Position numbers and translations under genes: made by a program. Under the pieces are notes generated by a model. The model had not been told where the DNA came from. It searched no databases and saw only the letters and a list, made by a program, of their open reading frames with translations. A stretch of DNA of 64,000 bases, taken from the NCBI RefSeq assembly GCF_000317615.1, contig NC_019780.1, positions 1,571,840 through 1,635,839 on the forward strand, read 5' to 3'. The stretch comes from Dactylococcopsis salina PCC 8305 (GTDB taxonomy: Bacteria > Cyanobacteriota > Cyanobacteriia > Cyanobacteriales > Rubidibacteraceae). This document shows positions 52,830 through 60,397 of this stretch, in pieces; the stretch's first letter is position 1, and each line of letters begins with the position of its first letter.

Positions 52830-53147
52830 TTACTCCTCAAAAATAGGACGAATCGGATTATCAATACTGACTAATTTAGTTCCATCGGCAAAATGAGCTT
52901 CCACTTGAATAATAGGAATTAATTGAGCAACGCCGGGCAAAACATCCTCTGTTGTCAATAAAGTAGCCCCTTCTGACATTAACTGAGCCACTGATTTATC
53001 TTCTCTTGCCCCTTCAATAATGACATCCGTAATAAAAGCAATCGCCTCTGGAACATTCAATTTAATCCCTTTTTCTTTTCGTCGTCGTGCAATTTCAGCT
53101 GCGGTAAAAATGGTTAATCGCTCTTGCTCTTTGGGCGTGAGATACAT
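52830..53147 (-). CDS. ureA: Urease gamma subunit
   Basis: This is the smallest urease subunit, 105 residues (typical 100). It starts [20 protein letters not shown], then [19 protein letters not shown] and [18 protein letters not shown], all strongly conserved. [17 protein letters not shown] ends the domain and a 9-residue tail follows. It is the first gene of the cluster, 75 bp downstream of an NtcA site, so the order is ureA-B-C-G-D-E and, beyond the IS remnant, F. Confidence 0.96.
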   Translation of the reverse strand: MYLTPKEQERLTIFTAAEIARRRKEKGIKLNVPEAIAFITDVIIEGAREDKSVAQLMSEGATLLTTEDVLPGVAQLIPIIQVEAHFADGTKLVSIDNPIRPIFEE

Positions 53148-53194
53148 AAATTCATAAAGATAGCTTGAAACTATTTAATCTCCAAGTATTTTTT

Positions 53195-53236
53195 AATTTA
53201 TCATTAGCAAGAACAATCATTTGTAGCTCTCGATAC
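53195..53236 (-). promoter_or_regulatory. Class II NtcA-type promoter of the urease cluster
   Basis: On the leftward strand GTATCGAGAGCTAC (53236-53223) is GTA-N8-TAC. Exactly 22 bp later comes TAAATT (53200-53195), a TAN3T -10. ureA starts about 48 bp further on. The spacing fits NtcA class II promoters, and the site lies just after the stop of the glutamine synthetase remnant. I found it by eye; binding is inferred. Confidence 0.78.
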
Positions 53237-53241
53237 CATTG

Positions 53242-53545
53242 CTAACAATCCAAGGTCTGACTTAACTCCCAAGGCGTAATTTCTTGATGGTAATGTTGCC
53301 ATTCTTGTTGTTTTAATTTCAGATAAGACGCAACCCCCCATGGGAAGTTCAAAGCGATCGCGATCGGGAATCTGAATGGCATGAGTGCGATTGTTCCCGC
53401 CATAACTCGCGGTATTGGGTGACCAAGTTGCCCCAGAGGCAGTGGCAGCCGCATTAATGCGTTTATAGGAATTAACAGTGGGATTACTGAAAGCACATAA
53501 GGCTTGAGAAGAATGAAGAATACCTGCAATTTGATGTAAGAAGCG
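53242..53545 (-). pseudogene. Remnant of a GlnT-like glutamine synthetase
   Basis: Leftward, the frame gives HQIAGILHSSQALCAFSNPT and VNSYKRINA, then TWSPNTASYGGNNRTHAIQI and DRFELPMGG. These match the active-site region of GlnT-type glutamine synthetase-like proteins. After that a frameshift and a large deletion lead into YLKLKQQEWQHYHQ and TPWELSQTLDC, which matches the C-terminal end, stop at 53242-53244. The N-terminal half and about 130 residues between the two blocks are missing. It lies upstream of ureA in the same direction and may once have been part of the same nitrogen-assimilation unit. Confidence 0.75.
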
Positions 53546-53555
53546 CGATCGCGCC

Positions 53556-53669
53556 TCAACGCAGTCCAAGTGTTAGTCCGATATACTGCTCGATCGGGTA
53601 ATCATCAGGTAATTCTGGTGGCAATTCTGGGGCATTGGGAACTAAGGTTTTAAACTCTGATACTTTCAT
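53556..53669 (-). CDS. Possible short ORF of unknown kind
   Basis: The ORF is 37 codons: MKVSEFKTLVPNAPELPPEL, then PDDYPIEQYIGLTLGLR. The composition looks protein-like, but the end is abrupt and lies next to a HIP1 run at the edge of the glutamine synthetase remnant. It is more likely the N-terminal stub of a gene broken there than a true small protein. Confidence 0.3.
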   Translation of the reverse strand: MKVSEFKTLVPNAPELPPELPDDYPIEQYIGLTLGLR

Positions 53670-55004
53670 TTTCGTTCGATCGGGTGATCATCGGCTTGAA
53701 CACTGCATTATTTTCTAGATTATCTATTTCCTCAGCGACGATTCAACTCCGATTTGTGCCATTACCCATCAAGAACTTAACAAACCTTTGAAAACCCTTG
53801 TCCCCAATGATCCTAGTTTAGTCAGCGCGATCGTCTCTTGGCTAGAAGCAAGGGGAGAAGAGAAGGTTTTGTAAAGCGCGATCGGAATTTCTCCGAAAGG
53901 GAGTAACAGGACAAGCCGTGTTCCCTCAAACATAAAACTTGCCATAAATTTACGATCGCTGTAAGGCACTTGGGGACAACCAAGCACTTCATCTGGCCAG
54001 CGATCGCGCTTCCTGCTTCTAGCGACAGCAGCGATAAAAAGGACTGCCCCGCAAGCCCAAGCCAGTGATGATCTGTTTGAGTTCTTCTGCTTTTTGCGCG
54101 ATCGATGTCGTTTCATGAAAAATCTTCATTTCGTCAATCACACCATCATCGTTTTTACCCTCAATGGGAGAGAAACTGAGATTGAACACTTGAGCGCGAT
54201 CGCGTTCCCCTGTCGCCATCTCTTTGATTGATGGCACGATAATAATTAACTGTGCTTTCCCAACTTATTCCCCCAGAAGACCGATGACACGAATTTGTCA
54301 TCACGTCATTTAATTTGTCGCTGTACATCGGTGGAAGAACATCGTTGATGGCGAACATAGGAAAATAGAACATTATGATAGCGATCGAGCAATCCCTAAA
54401 CAGCTAATGAATGAACGACCGATGCTCGTAGAGCGGTGGCTTTGCCACATCGAGCAAACAATCAAACAAACAACAAGGGATCAATCACGCAACTGGAAAT
54501 AACCAACGAACGATCGAGCGACTGAAAACAGAATATGATCATTGATGGCGATCGATGCTTCACATCGGTGCGCGGAGCGCAATCGCGCGACTGAACTGCA
54601 AACCATAGACCAACGAACGATCGAGCAACTAAACGCTTAACCTATCTCATCACCAAGCGAACTCGCGCTCACAGGCTGGAGGGCTGAACCTAGAATCTCC
54701 CATCATGATCTTTGATTTGATGGGAGAGCGTCAACCAATGTACCGCCTACGCGATTGCGCTCCGCGCACGCCCATCGAAGATTCATACAGAACCTTCTAT
54801 CCGTCGAAAGATCGCTCTCGTTAGTTTCGGCAGAGTATTTATGGAAACGCCAAAATCCTAAATATAAGTGGGATAAAACGCTACAGTACCGAGTCAATAA
54901 GCGTCAAAATTGAAGCTGATCTGAACGCGATCGGATACTCTCTAAGCACCGTCATGGGGAAAGGAACTAGAAGAAGCGGTTAATTGCGCTCTGTTCGAGT
55001 GTAA
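53670..55004. other. Gene-poor, decayed region
   Basis: No intact gene is supported in about 1.3 kb. It is dense in GCGATCGC-type octamers. One short frame on the + strand (about 53740-53873) ends SLVSAIVSWLEARGEEKVL, a probable gene tail. On the - strand the stretch 54019-54237 has FNLSFSPIEGKNDDGVIDEM followed by IFHETTSIAQKAEEL, weakly PAS-like. The phrase CCAACGAACGATCGAGC occurs twice (about 54503 and 54610), and GCGCGGAGCGCAATCGCG appears inverted at about 54571 and 54756. Together this looks like remains of several genes. Confidence 0.6.
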
Positions 55005-55106
55005 TACCATTTTTGAAAAGCCAAGTTACAGTAATAAAATCTGAATTGACTGTAGGGTTTGCAAGGCAAACCCTACGAAATGTAACATCTACTTTTTAAA
55101 TTGGTA
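55005..55106. mobile_element. MITE-like element, family A, copy 4, TAA target duplication
   Basis: This 102-bp element has termini TACCATTTTTGAAAAG and CTTTTTAAATTGGTA, and internal AAGTTACA / TGTAACAT also paired. Flanks are TAA at 55002-55004 and 55107-55109. Its central hairpin differs from the other copies (GTAGGGTTTGCAAGGCAAACCCTAC). It separates the decayed region from the glycosyltransferase tail. Confidence 0.78.
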
Positions 55107-55113
55107 TAAGTTC

Positions 55114-55377
55114 ATGCCCACTGGGAGAGAATTGATTGAATTAGTGAAGGGAAAAAGTAGCGCGATCGCGCTGGAGTTAATCTTTAAATTTGGCTTTGGT
55201 CAAGATATCGGCGATCGGCTTTTGTTAATTTTAGTGGTGGTATTGCTCTTAGCTGCGGTGCAATTATTTTCTTTCGGCTTATTAGGAGAACTGTTGATTC
55301 GGACTTACCATGAGTCGCAAGGAAGACCGATTTATCGGGTTCGAGAGATTTTTTCTTTAAAGCGCGATCGAGATTAA
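55114..55377 (+). pseudogene. C-terminal tail of a family 2 glycosyltransferase
   Basis: The frame of 87 residues has a hydrophobic span (LLLILVVVLLLAAVQLFSFG) followed by LLGELLIRTYHESQGRPIYR and VREIF. This is the typical last membrane span and IGEYLGRTY-x-E-x-K-x-RP-x-Y-x-V motif of DPM1/GtrB-like polyprenyl-phosphate glycosyltransferases (about 310 residues). The catalytic domain is missing and the ATG at 55114 is fortuitous. The 5' side is occupied by a family A element. Confidence 0.7.
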
Positions 55378-55470
55378 TAGTGATAACGTCCTGATAGAAA
55401 ATGAATTTTTTGCTTATGAACTTGATTTTCCTAATCAATTCCCCTTAACCCAACTCTAGAAAAATCTGGA

Positions 55471-55551
55471 GCTTGCAATCAACTGTTTTTGGCAATTGCA
55501 AGCAAACGGTAACATTAAATACAGATTACTTCTCTTAACATTTGCTTCAAT
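55471..55551 (+). promoter_or_regulatory. NtcA-type promoter and inverted repeat of the cyanate operon
   Basis: GTAACATTAAATAC at 55509-55522 is GTA-N8-TAC, identical over 14 bp to the glnA site. A possible -10, TTCAAT, follows after 23 bp (55546-55551); it is a poor TAN3T match, so the exact start is uncertain. Just upstream, GCTTGCAAT (55471-55479) and ATTGCAAGC (55495-55503) form an inverted repeat with 15 bp between, suitable for a second, dimeric regulator of LysR type. Confidence 0.72.
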
Positions 55552-55584
55552 GCCATAAAAGCATAATATTAGGTCAAGTAGCTT

Positions 55585-57210
55585 ATGGCAATTGCCTCCA
55601 ACCGGTCTCAGTCTCAAAAATGGAATAATTTATCGACCCAGAGGGGACATCTGGGTGACTTAGAGATGATGTGTTTGATCTGTGGCGGTTTTCACATGAC
55701 CCAAGATCATTGGCAATTTCTTCAAACAATGCCCCAAGATCCTGTCGATTTGATTGATGACTTGGTTAACATGGGCATTTATAAAAGTGAATCCCTCAAT
55801 TTAGCCGATACTCTCAATCGCGCCGAACTCCGTAAAGCCCTATTCTTAAAAGCGGCGGGAAAAGGGAATCCCAAACGGGAAAAACTCTGCAACGAACTCA
55901 GTAAAGCTGCGGGAGGATTCGATCAAGCCTTTGCGGCTGCTTTTGGTCCCAAATCAGCCGAATTTTTCGGTGACGCAGCAAAAATTAGTGCCAGCACACG
56001 ACGACAATTTCTGCGTAATGTTGCCATTGGCGCTGCGCTAGTCACCTTGTCAAATTGTGGACGTAATGGGAATCAGCAAGCCACTTCCGACCAAGAAACT
56101 GAAGAATCCGTTGATGTCAGCAATTTAGAAAAAACAAATTTAAAAATTGGTTTTATTCCCATTACTTGCGCCACCCCCATTATTATGTCCAAACCCCTAG
56201 GCTTTTATGAGCGATATGGGTTTAGTGCTGAAGTCGTAAAAATGCCCAGTTGGGCAGCGGTAAGAGACTCAGCGATCGCTGGTGAGCTAGATGCTTATCA
56301 TATGTTAGCTCCTATGCCGATCGCGATGACGTTGGGACTAGGCTCATCCTCTTTTCCCGTAAAATTAGCCAGTATCGAAAACATTAATGGTCAAGCAATT
56401 ACCGTTGCTTCCAAGTACCAAGGACAAATTAATGGACCGGAAGATTTCCGAGGCTTTAGTATTGGCGTTCCCTTTGAATTTTCCATGCACAATCTTCTGT
56501 TGCGCTATTACCTAGCAACAGGGGGCATTGATCCCGATAAAGATGTCCAAATTCAGGTGGTTCCTCCTCCGGATAGTGTTGCCCGTTTAGCGGTGGAAGA
56601 TATCGATGCGTATTTAATGCCTGATCCCTTCAATCAACGGGCAGTTGCCGAAGGAGCCGGATTCATCCATATGCTAACCAAAGACTTGTGGCCTGGTCAT
56701 CCTTGCTGTGCCTTTGCTGCGAGCGATGAATGGATTGATAGCAATCCCAACACGTTCCGAGCCTTAAATAAAGCCATTATCGATGGGGCAGGATATGCCA
56801 GCAACCCCGAAAACCGTCGTGAAATTGCAGAAGCGATTTCGGCACGGCGATACCTCAATCAACCAGTGGAGGTTGTAGAAGCTGTGTTAACCGGTCAATT
56901 TGACGATGGAAGAGGAAATCAACGGGATGTTCCGGATCGTATTGATTTTGATCCCTATCCTTGGAAGAGTTTTTCCCACTGGATCAGCAGCCAATTAGTG
57001 CGTTGGGATTTCCTCCCTGAAGAAAAAGCAAATTATGGGGAAATTGCTGACGACATTTTCTTAACTGATCTCGCCCGAGAACTAGCCCAAGAAGTGGGAC
57101 AAGATGCACCCGAGGAGATTTTCCGTACTGAAAACTTAATGTTTGACGAATTTAATCCAGATGAGGCTTCCAATTACGTCAAACGGCAGATTGATGAATA
57201 TGGGGTTTAA
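55585..57210 (+). CDS. cynA: Cyanate/nitrate-type ABC transporter substrate-binding protein with N-terminal extension
   Basis: The protein has 541 residues. Residues 160-541 are an NrtA/CynA/TauA-like periplasmic binding protein (KIGFIPITCATPIIMSKPLG, DVQIQVVPPPDSVARL, DPYPWKSFSHWI). A twin-arginine signal STRRQFLRNVAIG lies at residues 138-150 and a lipobox LSNC at 155-158. These come after a 136-residue extension with a CLIC motif (C30, C33), GGFH and QDHW, which I do not recognise. No ATG, GTG or TTG codon lies in frame near the Tat signal, so the extension appears to be translated. The gene heads an operon with permease, ATPase and cyanase, hence cyanate as likely substrate. Confidence 0.82.
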   Translation: MAIASNRSQSQKWNNLSTQRGHLGDLEMMCLICGGFHMTQDHWQFLQTMPQDPVDLIDDLVNMGIYKSESLNLADTLNRAELRKALFLKAAGKGNPKREKLCNELSKAAGGFDQAFAAAFGPKSAEFFGDAAKISASTRRQFLRNVAIGAALVTLSNCGRNGNQQATSDQETEESVDVSNLEKTNLKIGFIPITCATPIIMSKPLGFYERYGFSAEVVKMPSWAAVRDSAIAGELDAYHMLAPMPIAMTLGLGSSSFPVKLASIENINGQAITVASKYQGQINGPEDFRGFSIGVPFEFSMHNLLLRYYLATGGIDPDKDVQIQVVPPPDSVARLAVEDIDAYLMPDPFNQRAVAEGAGFIHMLTKDLWPGHPCCAFAASDEWIDSNPNTFRALNKAIIDGAGYASNPENRREIAEAISARRYLNQPVEVVEAVLTGQFDDGRGNQRDVPDRIDFDPYPWKSFSHWISSQLVRWDFLPEEKANYGEIADDIFLTDLARELAQEVGQDAPEEIFRTENLMFDEFNPDEASNYVKRQIDEYGV

Positions 57211-57213
57211 ATC

Positions 57214-58059
57214 ATGAGCAAACAGCAAGTTCTTTCTAATCCTCCTCAGTCTTTACCGAATCCCAGTTGGCTCCAAAATAAAAATTTGCAAGCCTTACTG
57301 GCGTTTTTAGCTTCTTTAGCCGTCTTTCTCCTGCTGTGGGAACTTGGCACTCGCCTAGGACTTTTTGCCAAGCTAATGCCTCCTGCTAGCCAAACCATGG
57401 TTGATTTGTGGGGCTGGATTAGTGATCCATTTTACGACTTCGGCCCCAACGATAAGGGCATCGGCTGGCAGCTATTATTCAGTTTGCGTCGAGTGAGTCT
57501 TGGCTTTATCCTAGGTTCCCTCATTGCGATTCCTGTGGGGATTGCTGTGGGATTATCGGAAGTCGCCTCGAAAGCAATTGATCCCTATGTGCAGCTTTTT
57601 AAGCCTGTCTCTCCTTTAGCTTGGTTACCGTTAGGATTGGGCATTCTCCAAAATTCGGAGTTAACCGCTGTTTTTGTAATTGCAGTTAGTAGTATTTGGC
57701 CGACCTTAATTAATACTAAATTTGGCATTAGCAATGTCAGTGAAGATTATTTGGATGTGGCAAAAACCCTTGGCGCGTCTCCACGGCGTACCCTGTTTAA
57801 GGTGATTCTTCCGGCTGCTGCCCCCAATATTGTCTCCGGGTTACGCATTAGTATGGGCATTTCTTGGCTGGTGATTGTGGCTGCGGAAATGTTAGTCGGC
57901 GGCACCGGTTTAGGTTACTTCGTTTGGAATGAATGGAATAACCTCAGCATTACCAGTATTATCACCGCCATTATTGTCATTGGCATTGTTGGCATTATTC
58001 TTGACCAACTTTTTGGCATTTTGCAGACATTTGTTTCATTTGGAAAACAATCATCATGA
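57214..58059 (+). CDS. cynB: Cyanate ABC transporter permease
   Basis: This 281-residue inner-membrane permease of the NrtB/CynB/SsuC family has about six spans. Marks are the N-terminal [18 protein letters not shown], the EAA loop [20 protein letters not shown] with [19 protein letters not shown], and [20 protein letters not shown] near the end. It starts 3 bp after cynA and overlaps cynD by 4 bp (ATGA). It forms the channel with two CynD ATPases. Confidence 0.88.
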   Translation: MSKQQVLSNPPQSLPNPSWLQNKNLQALLAFLASLAVFLLLWELGTRLGLFAKLMPPASQTMVDLWGWISDPFYDFGPNDKGIGWQLLFSLRRVSLGFILGSLIAIPVGIAVGLSEVASKAIDPYVQLFKPVSPLAWLPLGLGILQNSELTAVFVIAVSSIWPTLINTKFGISNVSEDYLDVAKTLGASPRRTLFKVILPAAAPNIVSGLRISMGISWLVIVAAEMLVGGTGLGYFVWNEWNNLSITSIITAIIVIGIVGIILDQLFGILQTFVSFGKQSS

Positions 58060-58940
58060 GTAGTCTTTCTTATAACGACAATTCTGTCTCTGCAGTAGCG
58101 GAGGTAGGAGACGAGATTCAACTTTCTCTCCAAGGGATTACCAAAGTCTTTCCGGGGAAAAAAGATTGGATGAGTAAATTATTGCGTCGCACTTCCCCAG
58201 ACTTTATGGCGCTAGATGAAATTAGTCTAGATATTAAACACAATAAATTTGTGTCTATTATTGGCCCTTCGGGCTGCGGGAAATCGACGCTCTTAAATAT
58301 CATTGCTGGGTTGGCTTCCCCTAGCAGTGGAACGCTGTTAATGAATGGCTATTCCCTTGAAGGACCCGGGCCCGATCGCGGCCTGGTTTTTCAAAACTAC
58401 GCCCTCATGCCTTGGATGAGTGTCGAAGGAAATATTGCCTTTGCCCTAGAAACAGTGGCTCCAACCATGCCCAAGGTTCAGCAAAAGCGCGCGGTGAAAG
58501 AAAATATCGAGCTTGTGGGGTTAACCGGAGCCGAAAAAAAGCATCCTCATGAGTTATCAGGGGGAATGCAACAACGGGTAGGCATTGCTCGGGCTTTAGC
58601 CATTAACCCGCAAGTGTTGTTAATGGATGAACCCTTTGGCGCGTTAGATGCCCTGACCCGTGGTTTTCTCCAAGAGGAAATTGAACGGATTTGGGATCAA
58701 CAACGCAAAACCGTGATTATGGTAACTCACAGTATTGAGGAAGCACTACTGCTCTCAGATGAGATCATTATGATGACTCGTGGGCCAGGGGCGCAGGTGG
58801 ATGAAATTTTAGAGGTTCCCTTTCCTCGTCCCCGCAAACGGGAAGAAGTGGAAACGCATCCTGAATACAACAATCTCAAACTGGAGATGGAACAACATCT
58901 CTATCGCGAAACCCGTGCTGTAGAAAAATCTCGTTTGTAA
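58056..58940 (+). CDS. cynD: Cyanate ABC transporter ATP-binding protein
   Basis: This 294-residue ABC ATPase of the NrtD/CynD type has Walker [11 protein letters not shown]-loop [13 protein letters not shown], signature [15 protein letters not shown], Walker [15 protein letters not shown] and the switch histidine [10 protein letters not shown]. It is the D type (single ATPase domain), not the NrtC type fused to a binding domain. A 35-residue N-terminal lead precedes the domain. It overlaps cynB by 4 bp and is followed by cynS after 34 bp. Confidence 0.9.
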   Translation: MSSLSYNDNSVSAVAEVGDEIQLSLQGITKVFPGKKDWMSKLLRRTSPDFMALDEISLDIKHNKFVSIIGPSGCGKSTLLNIIAGLASPSSGTLLMNGYSLEGPGPDRGLVFQNYALMPWMSVEGNIAFALETVAPTMPKVQQKRAVKENIELVGLTGAEKKHPHELSGGMQQRVGIARALAINPQVLLMDEPFGALDALTRGFLQEEIERIWDQQRKTVIMVTHSIEEALLLSDEIIMMTRGPGAQVDEILEVPFPRPRKREEVETHPEYNNLKLEMEQHLYRETRAVEKSRL

Positions 58941-58974
58941 ACCACTATTACTTGAAATTGGAGGAGTTTTAAAA

Positions 58975-59418
58975 ATGCCGGTCGCTGAAATTACCGAAAA
59001 ACTATTAGCTGCGAAGAAAGAAAAAGGGATCACCTTTGAGGATTTAGAAAAGCAAGTTGGTCGCGATGAAGTGTGGATTGCCTCAGTGATCTATCGCCAA
59101 GCTAGTGCGGATATGGAAGAGGCGAAAAAAATTGTTTCTGCGTTGGGATTGCCCGAAAGTATGGCAGAACCGTTAACAGTTCCCCCGATGAAGGGAGGTT
59201 TAGAGCCGCAAGTTCCCACCGATCCGCTAGTTTATCGCTTCTATGAAATTATGCAGGTTTATGGGATGCCTGTCAAAGATGTGATTCATGAAAAATTTGG
59301 CGATGGGATTATGAGTGCTATTGATTTTTCCATTGAAGTTGATCGCGTCGAAGATCCCAAAGGCGATCGCGTTCAAATTACCATGTGCGGCAAATTCTTA
59401 CCCTACAAAAAATGGTAA
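58975..59418 (+). CDS. cynS: Cyanase (cyanate hydratase)
   Basis: Cyanase converts cyanate plus bicarbonate to carbamate, which yields ammonium and CO2. The 147 residues are near the family norm (156). The catalytic triad of the E. coli enzyme (Arg96, Glu99, Ser122) is present as Arg88, Glu91 ([10 protein letters not shown]) and Ser114 (GIMSAIDFS), all with the same 8-residue offset. The C-terminal [18 protein letters not shown] is diagnostic. A good ribosome binding site GGAGG precedes the ATG. It should act as a decamer in the cytosol, fed by the CynABD importer. Confidence 0.97.
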   Translation: MPVAEITEKLLAAKKEKGITFEDLEKQVGRDEVWIASVIYRQASADMEEAKKIVSALGLPESMAEPLTVPPMKGGLEPQVPTDPLVYRFYEIMQVYGMPVKDVIHEKFGDGIMSAIDFSIEVDRVEDPKGDRVQITMCGKFLPYKKW

Positions 59419-59447
59419 ATCTGTAATCTCTAGTTGGTCTTAACTTT

Positions 59448-60098
59448 ATGCAATTAACTCAAATGACTAAACCGCAAAAGCGCATCCTTTTCCTCAGCTT
59501 GGCACTGGCTATTCCCTTTTTGTTTGCTCCGGCGGCTTGGGCGCATCACCCCCAAGGCGGAGAAACTCCCGATAACTTGATTCAAGGCTTCTTATCAGGC
59601 TTAGGACACCCCGTTGTCGATTTAGATCATTTAGCGTTTGTCATTGCTACTGGGCTGGTTGCCATTGGCTTGCAATGGGGCATTATTGTCCCGATCGCGT
59701 TTTTAGCCACTGCCCTATTTGGCACCAGTGTTCACCTGAGGGCAATTGAGATGCCCTCGTTAGAACTTGCCATTGCCAGTTCTGTCATGCTGTTTGGCGT
59801 GATGTTAGTCATGCGTTATCGCAACGCGTTTCCAGCATTTGAAAATACGGCAATCGTGGCTGGCTTAAGCGCGATCGCGGGAATTTTTCATGGCTACGCC
59901 TACGGAGAAGCCATTATTGGTGCGGAAATGACTCCCCTAGTTTCCTATTTGGTTGGGTTTACCGTCATTCAAGGAGGGATTGCCCTTGCTAGCTATGGGT
60001 TAGGAAAACAGTTGTTTCAATCTTGGCGCTTATCTCGGCTTTATTCAGGATTAATGGTTAGCGCGATCGGTGTTGTTTTCTTTTCTCAAGCCCTTTAG
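59448..60098 (+). CDS. hupE: HupE/UreJ-family membrane protein
   Basis: This 216-residue protein has a signal peptide ending in PAAWA, mature N-terminus HHPQGG, then about six hydrophobic spans. The family signature is LGHPVVDLDHLAFVIATG (HP-x-D-x-DH) in the first span, and GIFHGYAYGEAIIGAE carries the second conserved histidine. Family members import nickel or cobalt for hydrogenases (HupE) or urease (UreJ). It follows cynS by 29 bp. With urease encoded nearby it is a candidate nickel supplier, but placement in the cyanate operon makes this inference indirect. Confidence 0.88.
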   Translation: MQLTQMTKPQKRILFLSLALAIPFLFAPAAWAHHPQGGETPDNLIQGFLSGLGHPVVDLDHLAFVIATGLVAIGLQWGIIVPIAFLATALFGTSVHLRAIEMPSLELAIASSVMLFGVMLVMRYRNAFPAFENTAIVAGLSAIAGIFHGYAYGEAIIGAEMTPLVSYLVGFTVIQGGIALASYGLGKQLFQSWRLSRLYSGLMVSAIGVVFFSQAL

Positions 60099-60136
60099 TC
60101 AACTCAATTATTCCCCCTTTTTGGGGGAAGATAGGT

Positions 60137-60382
60137 ATGAACTTGTTTTCTCGTCAAAAAGCAGATCCCCAGAAAATTCAAACCATTAAAACTTGGATTG
60201 GCGAAACTTTCCATCTTCCCAGTGACATCCCGATATCAATCAGCCAATTAACTTGTACCGAACCGGGATGTCCCCCCATTGAAACCGTCATCTCCATTAT
60301 GAAAACTTCTACTGAAACCTATAAAATTCATAAGGCAGTTGAAGAAATTCAATATCATGATATCTCTCAATTAAAGAATTAA
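60137..60382 (+). CDS. Small protein associated with CobW-type GTPase
   Basis: This 81-residue soluble protein has the conserved core ISISQLTCTEPGCPPIETVI with two cysteines, followed by TSTETYKIHKAVEEIQYHDI. I recall short proteins with the CTEPGCPP motif being encoded next to COG0523 GTPases in cyanobacteria and proteobacteria, with no established function. The two cysteines could bind a metal. It lies 16 bp before the GTPase gene and 38 bp after hupE, so it is part of this operon. Confidence 0.75.
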   Translation: MNLFSRQKADPQKIQTIKTWIGETFHLPSDIPISISQLTCTEPGCPPIETVISIMKTSTETYKIHKAVEEIQYHDISQLKN

Positions 60383-60397
60383 GTTAACATAAGAATT

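Noticed and set aside
54019-54237. PAS-domain gene in the decayed zone
   Set aside because: One stretch is weakly PAS-like but lacks the conserved blocks and has no start or continuation. It is mentioned only as part of the decayed region.
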